DNA from: Lingula anatina
Taxonomy: Eukaryota; Brachiopoda; Lingulata; Lingulida; Lingulidae
Direction of reading: 5' to 3'
DNA: 26,445 nt
NCBI RefSeq assembly: GCF_001039355.2
Contig: NW_019775491.1
Span: 504,783 to 531,227 of the forward strand
The notes beneath the pieces are model-generated. The model did no database searches. It was given only the letters and a program-made list of their open reading frames with translations, and had not been told where the DNA came from. The position numbers were made by a program, and so were the translations under genes. Shown here in pieces: positions 12,201 to 18,200 of this stretch. How positions within the stretch are numbered: position 1 is the first letter of the stretch; the number at the start of each line of letters is the position of its first letter.

Positions 12201-15200
12201 TGGAAGATAATCGTTTTGTTCGTAAGGCTTGAAATTCAGTCTGCTAAAAATTGCCACGCGTTCGTATCCATTGAAATACGAATGGAATACGGCTGTACCG
12301 GAAGTTATTTCCACTTACCTAACATTGCTAAGTGTAAGCATTACTTTCAGATTAAATCACTGTGATCAGCTTTTAGCACAAACAAATTATTCTTGCGATA
12401 TTGCAATGAATAAAAACAAACTAAACAAAAGTCGGGAATTCAACAATTTCTTCATACTAAAGAGTTACATTTCTCCCAAGACAAGACAACATCGTTTTTC
12501 CCTGTTATGTTTTACCAAGACAGGACAACATCGTTTTTCCCAACTTCTGTCAAAAACAGACAAGAATATTTGCGAATCCAGTTGCATATTTTATTCATTG
12601 CGTGTTTACTTTTAATATGATTTCACATATAGAAAATTTGCAATATTAATAATGTCACCCCCCATTAGGCTTACATAAATTTCTTCCGCCAAAACAAAAT
12701 ACTTGAAACTCCTCACAGTAGATATCACTGATGTTAATAGAGATTATACTTGATATAAAAAATAACATCAGCTCAATTCACGTCTATTTATGAAAGTCTT
12801 TTACAGAATATTAATTTGCACGCAATCAATGTAAACTTAATTAGAAAAAATACAGAAAACTGCAGGCAAATTTGTATAAAGTCATACGGCACCTTTATTT
12901 TTCACAATCACCAATATCAGTAAGGTTTACCTAATAGTTGTTGACAAGGTCTTTAACAAGGAAAAACAAACAAACAAACAAAAAAAGCATGAACTTTATC
13001 ACAACTCAAATTAGAAAAATAAATACAGTACAATACAAGAAGGAACTTCTCTTAAAAAAATTAATTTCCGAATGACTACCAAAAACAAATAAAAAACTCG
13101 ATCATTGACTATGGATTTCTCATACTCTTCTGTTGTGCGTGGGGTTTCACGTTTATAGATTTTACTGGAAACCAGATATCGGTGAAACACCGATGGTGGA
13201 TGTTGATGATCTAGTCGGCCGGCAGAAGTTAAGAAATGATAATAAACAGTAAGTAATTTATGTGTACTGATGCTTTCAATAATTTCTAAATAACAATAGG
13301 GTTTTAAAACTGGCCTGCAGCTGCCGGCGGGCAGGTTGAGTCCTTCTATCGTCTCATTCAAAAACAGCACAAATACATGATAACAATCTCTCCTGTCAAG
13401 TGGCACTTCCTTTGTTTAGAACGGTGGTCTAAAAACTCGCTTTGACGAATCATGGGGCGAATTTCAATTGGGCACACTTTCTTGCGTTCGGAAAATTTAA
13501 ATTGTGCCCAAGGTGAGTTTAGCGATCGTTCGTACAGAACGGAGACAAAAAATTCAGATTCAGAGAAAAAACGTTTCGTTCGTAATTATTGCGGCGTTCG
13601 TATAGATTGGAGAATTACCGTAATCAGTAACTCCTCTCCAACTCAAAATTGTCTTCCCACATGCATTTCCACAAAAAATAGAGAACACTGACTACATGGC
13701 ATCAAGAGACCCATTGGTTCAAGTCATGAAGTAATGGTTTTTTGACTGACTTCACATTAAACACTCCAAGATCCCATTCCCAATGCTTAAGAAAATCACT
13801 TAAAATCACCGATCTGCAACATGCGTTTCAAAGTTTTCACAGGCCATCCTCCATACTAACAAATGTATGTTTTCTATTAAGTACAGTAGATCACATAGAG
13901 AAAAAAATGTACACTCTAGTAGTAAGGAGGTAAGTCCTTGAGCGCATTCAGAACAAACTGATCTGTGGACTAAATATGGCCAACCAACTTAAAAGCAATG
14001 CCCCTAATCCCCTGATGGTCTCTTTGCCTCCACACCTGCCAACGCTGCAGGGGTCTAAAAATAAAACCTCGGAGCCAAGATTTAATCCGCTTAATGGCAC
14101 ATGTGAAGGGAGGGAAACCATAAGGGTATTTTTGGACATAATAATATGTCCAAGGGGTATTTAAGGGTTTGATTTTAAGCAGGACCAGCCATATTTTGTC
14201 AGTGGATTAGTTAGTCTGCGGATCATCTGTTCTGATTGCGCTCTTTGTTAGTTCTCTGAATCCTCTGAGTATATACACAACACTGGATGGTTTGGCATGT
14301 ACAAATTTAACATTATTTATTTACATTGTGGTGGCTTAAGTTTTCAGTTTATATATACTGACCATCTGAGCTGGATATTGATCTCATATCACAGGATCCT
14401 TTCCGCTGAGATCGGTAATCATGGGGCTTAGAACTGTGGTGGTCTGACAAGAGAACAAGAATTAATTAAGCTAATTCACTGAAATATTCTAAATGATCCA
14501 TATTTTATTTTTCTCTCTTAGCTTTTTCAAATGCCAAAAATAACTAGAAAAATTTTTAATGTACAAACCCTAACACAAACACACACCTGGACCACAAACC
14601 AATCAGATTCAGAAGTCTTCTGTAAGATCTTAACCAAACAGTTGACAATCCACATAAATAAACTGTAATTTTCAAAATCATTATCTATCTTCCCATATGT
14701 TAAAGTTAGTCATATTACAATTTCACTGGATTATCTAGCCCTGTACATTACCAGAGTGTTCACAGTCCCTGTGGTACCTATCTAACTGGCAGTTTTCAGG
14801 GGCTGGGTTGCGTATTGCTACATAATGCCGGATTTTTCTGAAATAATAAAAGAAATATACATGTACATATATTTAAATATATTTCCCGTTAAAAATCCAG
14901 CATCCTACAACCAATCAGTTGAGCAATAAGATTTTATCAAAAGTCCTGTTTTAGAACATGAAAAGATATCAAACTCAAATTCTGCTTCTCATTTTGTGAC
15001 AAAGTTAAATACAAGGGATGCAATGACCATTTTATTTTTGAGAACAGAGGTCATATTTCAATGTCTGTTAATTTGTAATAATCAATCAAGGTCTAGATAT
15101 CTCTAGGTCTATTCATCTTCACAACATCAATGGGCTTGAAAAGTCTAGTTTCAGTAGGATTCAAGTGAACACAGCCTTTCAGATCTTTATAGGAAAAATG

Positions 15201-18200
15201 TGCATAAAAGAATTAAGTCCCCAGGAAAATCTGAAAAACATCTTACCCTCCTCCACCTTCAACTGGAAGAATGTGACAGTGGTGACACAGGCTCTCTCCA
15301 GTCTTCTTCTTTGCATAACATGTGCCTTCCCAAGACTAGAAAATGTTCAGGAATTGTATTATTTAAAAATAAGTATTTGTAAGTAAAATACAACAGTATT
15401 GGGCAGATATCATATGAAATCTAATTTGTAATAGTTTTATTACAAAATCATCACTTAAAGTGAAAATACAAGGAAATTTGTAAGGCCGCACATTAAATGT
15501 TATAAGATAAATTAAATGGAAAAAAATGCGTAAAACCAAATTTTTGATATTTTAAGCCAATACTAAAACAACTTGTAAATATAAGGCACATGCATTTTAC
15601 AAAATAAAATCAAGTTGTTATTTTAGAATTTGATACAACATAATAGCAGCTCTAGATCACTTCCTAATACCAATAATTTTCTTTTTATCAATTCAAAAAT
15701 AAAAATAATTTTCACACAATTTCAGTATCATACATTGTAAATAACCAGGTGCTGCATACCTTCCCTTTCTTTAACTGAGCAAACACATTCTCTTGGTGCT
15801 CAGCGTTGTTCTTCTCACAATTAGGCAGCTTCCGGATATCTTTCCCGAGAAGCTCATCTAAGGTATAACCAAGCATGCTCTCATAGGCAGGGTTCACATA
15901 CTGTAAATACATTATAAAGTGCATCTTATGTTATTGTTTATCTTTATTTTGTTTATTCATTTTTTTTAATTCCAAACTGGTAATTACAACTGGCATACAT
16001 GCATATATCTCAAAAGCATTCAAACATTTTGAAGCAATCGTCTGTATTCAGTTGAACCAAACTATTTGTGCACATCTGTCCTTGAGTTTAAGCATTTTTT
16101 TCCTATAATTATTTGAGTACTAGTATAAATGTAAATTATTGAATGTAGGCATTCTTGAGTTTCAGCGAACCTTCCCTATCCAATTATGGTCTCTGTAACA
16201 GTATCACAAATAGCAGGCTTTTGAAAACCTATACATCCATTCTCATCATTACATTATTGACTTACTTTCTTTAACTGCATTGATATACCACACTGAATAA
16301 AACAGAAACTATTAGTTTTTCCCCCTGTAAGAAATATCATCAAGCTGGTATTCAATCACTCAATCATTTAGCAATGTCAACGTTAAAATACCTGCTGTGT
16401 ACTAATTACCTGTACAATATGGTCCTTGCTGGTGATTTCAATAGCATCACTGCTGTGTTCTAATGCTGCGAATAATGCATCGCATGCACGTAATTTAAGC
16501 TGGGATCGTAACTCGCCATGTTCTATGGAGACCAACTCATTCAAACATGTGCCTACATTATGGTTTTCTATAAAACGCTGGAAACAAAGCAAAAAAAGTA
16601 TCAGCATATCTACTTGAGTTAAAGGGATGTTTTTCAATGGTAGAGCCATGCATGTATAGTTTTCTCATGTTACTTTCCTACGCAATCTATACAAGAATTT
16701 GCAATTGTGGTTTAATTTTTACAGAAGGCTACTAAATGGCAATAGCAATGACAAGATATGCAGAGATTTGTGTCTGAATGAAGACATTCACATACAGTAA
16801 CTGTTGGAATGTAAAGTTGCTGATACTTAACATGTCAGCTGAGTAATATTTTTTTCTCTACACAATCACAGAGACATACTACGATAACTTATACGTAACT
16901 TTTATACCTTTTTAAAACTAATATTGAAAACATCTTGTATGTTTTACAAATAAAAAATAAATATGAAAAAAACCATCTACTTTTGAAGGTGTACCCTGTC
17001 AAATACCTGGGATGCCAGTGACAGAAATATGGACAAGAAAATGAAGATATCCAATAATTTCAACCTATGGGTCAACTCAACAAAACTGTGTATTGTGACA
17101 ACATAATGTTGATGTAGAGGAGACTCACAAGTTCCGAGACTCAGGGTGACAATTCTGATCCAAGACTTCTCTCTGAATGTACTAATAGACTCACCCTATT
17201 GAATCCTGCTTGTAAAAGAGGTAAGATTGGTGCTTCTTCTCTGTCTGAAGAACTGAAGGATAAGAGAAAACAAATCATTCTGTTTGTCTTGAATGAAATT
17301 ATTTAACTATAATATGCAATCATGAATATTTATTTCTTGAAATAATTTCCCCCATACCAATGTTAATATCTTTATAATGACAAAGCTACTTACGGATGTC
17401 AAATAAATTCTCATGTACCATCATCTTTTAACAATATATTCTCCCGTTTCTAACATTTTATTGTGAAAAATAGGAAGAAATAAGTTTCCATTAAACCATT
17501 AGAATAATTATCATATATTTATACAATTCATATTTTCTGCCCACTGAAATTTCCCTCATATCTAGGGTCTTAATTATGATCAGGAGAGACAACAAGCTGT
17601 GGGAATGGAAAATTATCTCACTCACGTCTTTTTGGTAACAGCTATAAGTATTGTGTATTTACTGGCTTTGGTTGCTCTAATAGACCTGAAAATAAAATAG
17701 TATATAGTATGTTGTGAAGGGATTTAATAAATACATTACAAAGCTGCATTTTATCAAAATCACTTTAAGGTGGTACATGTAACTAGCCCCAAAGCACTGA
17801 CTGTTAGACCAAATATAGCATATTTCACATAGGTTTCAGAGGAAAGATCGGTTGTATCAAAACTTTATAACATTTCAAAACTAGCACATGGAACTAGCCC
17901 CAAACAAGCAGGGCCCTAAGTCAAATGGGCATAATCATAATACATCAGTATCATCAAAAGGTCAACATGCACAGAGAAAAAGGAATCATGATCATGGGTT
18001 TCAACAAAAATACAGTCAAGCTATTATGCTTACACATGGTACATGTAACAAGCAAAAGCTCCCAGTAACTACGATAGCCCCTAGTAAGGTCATATTATAA
18101 AGCAATTTGTTGTGATAATTTAAAGCAACTGTCACTATCAGGTAAATTGTGCCTTCCTGTTAGCCATCTTTCCAGGTGTAGCCCATCTCTCAGCACAGAG

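Larger units (their letters stand above)
9408..14358. other. Largest internal PDE8 intron (exon 8 to exon 9)
   Basis: About 4.95 kb. Holds an (AT)n tract, the second copy of a dispersed repeat, a 1464-base TA-flanked inverted-repeat element and a 304-base inverted-repeat element. I searched the gene strand for further in-phase exons and found none convincing; the donor of exon 8 and the acceptor of exon 9 already join in frame. Confidence 0.75.
14838..17194. other. Introns between PDE8 exons 3 and 7
   Basis: The introns at 14838-15246, 15336-15759, 15901-16409 and 16578-17194 are AT-rich, and I see nothing in them beyond splice sites. Exons 4, 5 and 6 lie between them and are listed separately. 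Confidence 0.7.

Noticed and set aside
13011-13406. 131-codon minus-strand frame inside the 1464-base element, considered as transposase
   Set aside because: No DDE, helix-turn-helix or CENP-B-like motif recognised; the region is open in several frames on both strands.
13948-14164. Overlapping frames on both strands with similar peptides (MVSLPSH / MVSLPPH)
   Set aside because: Explained by the inverted-repeat symmetry of the 304-base element.
17191-17248. Alternative start of exon 3 at 17244 giving Arg-Glu-Glu as in human
   Set aside because: Out of phase with the only strong donor of exon 2; the AG four bases further keeps the frame.
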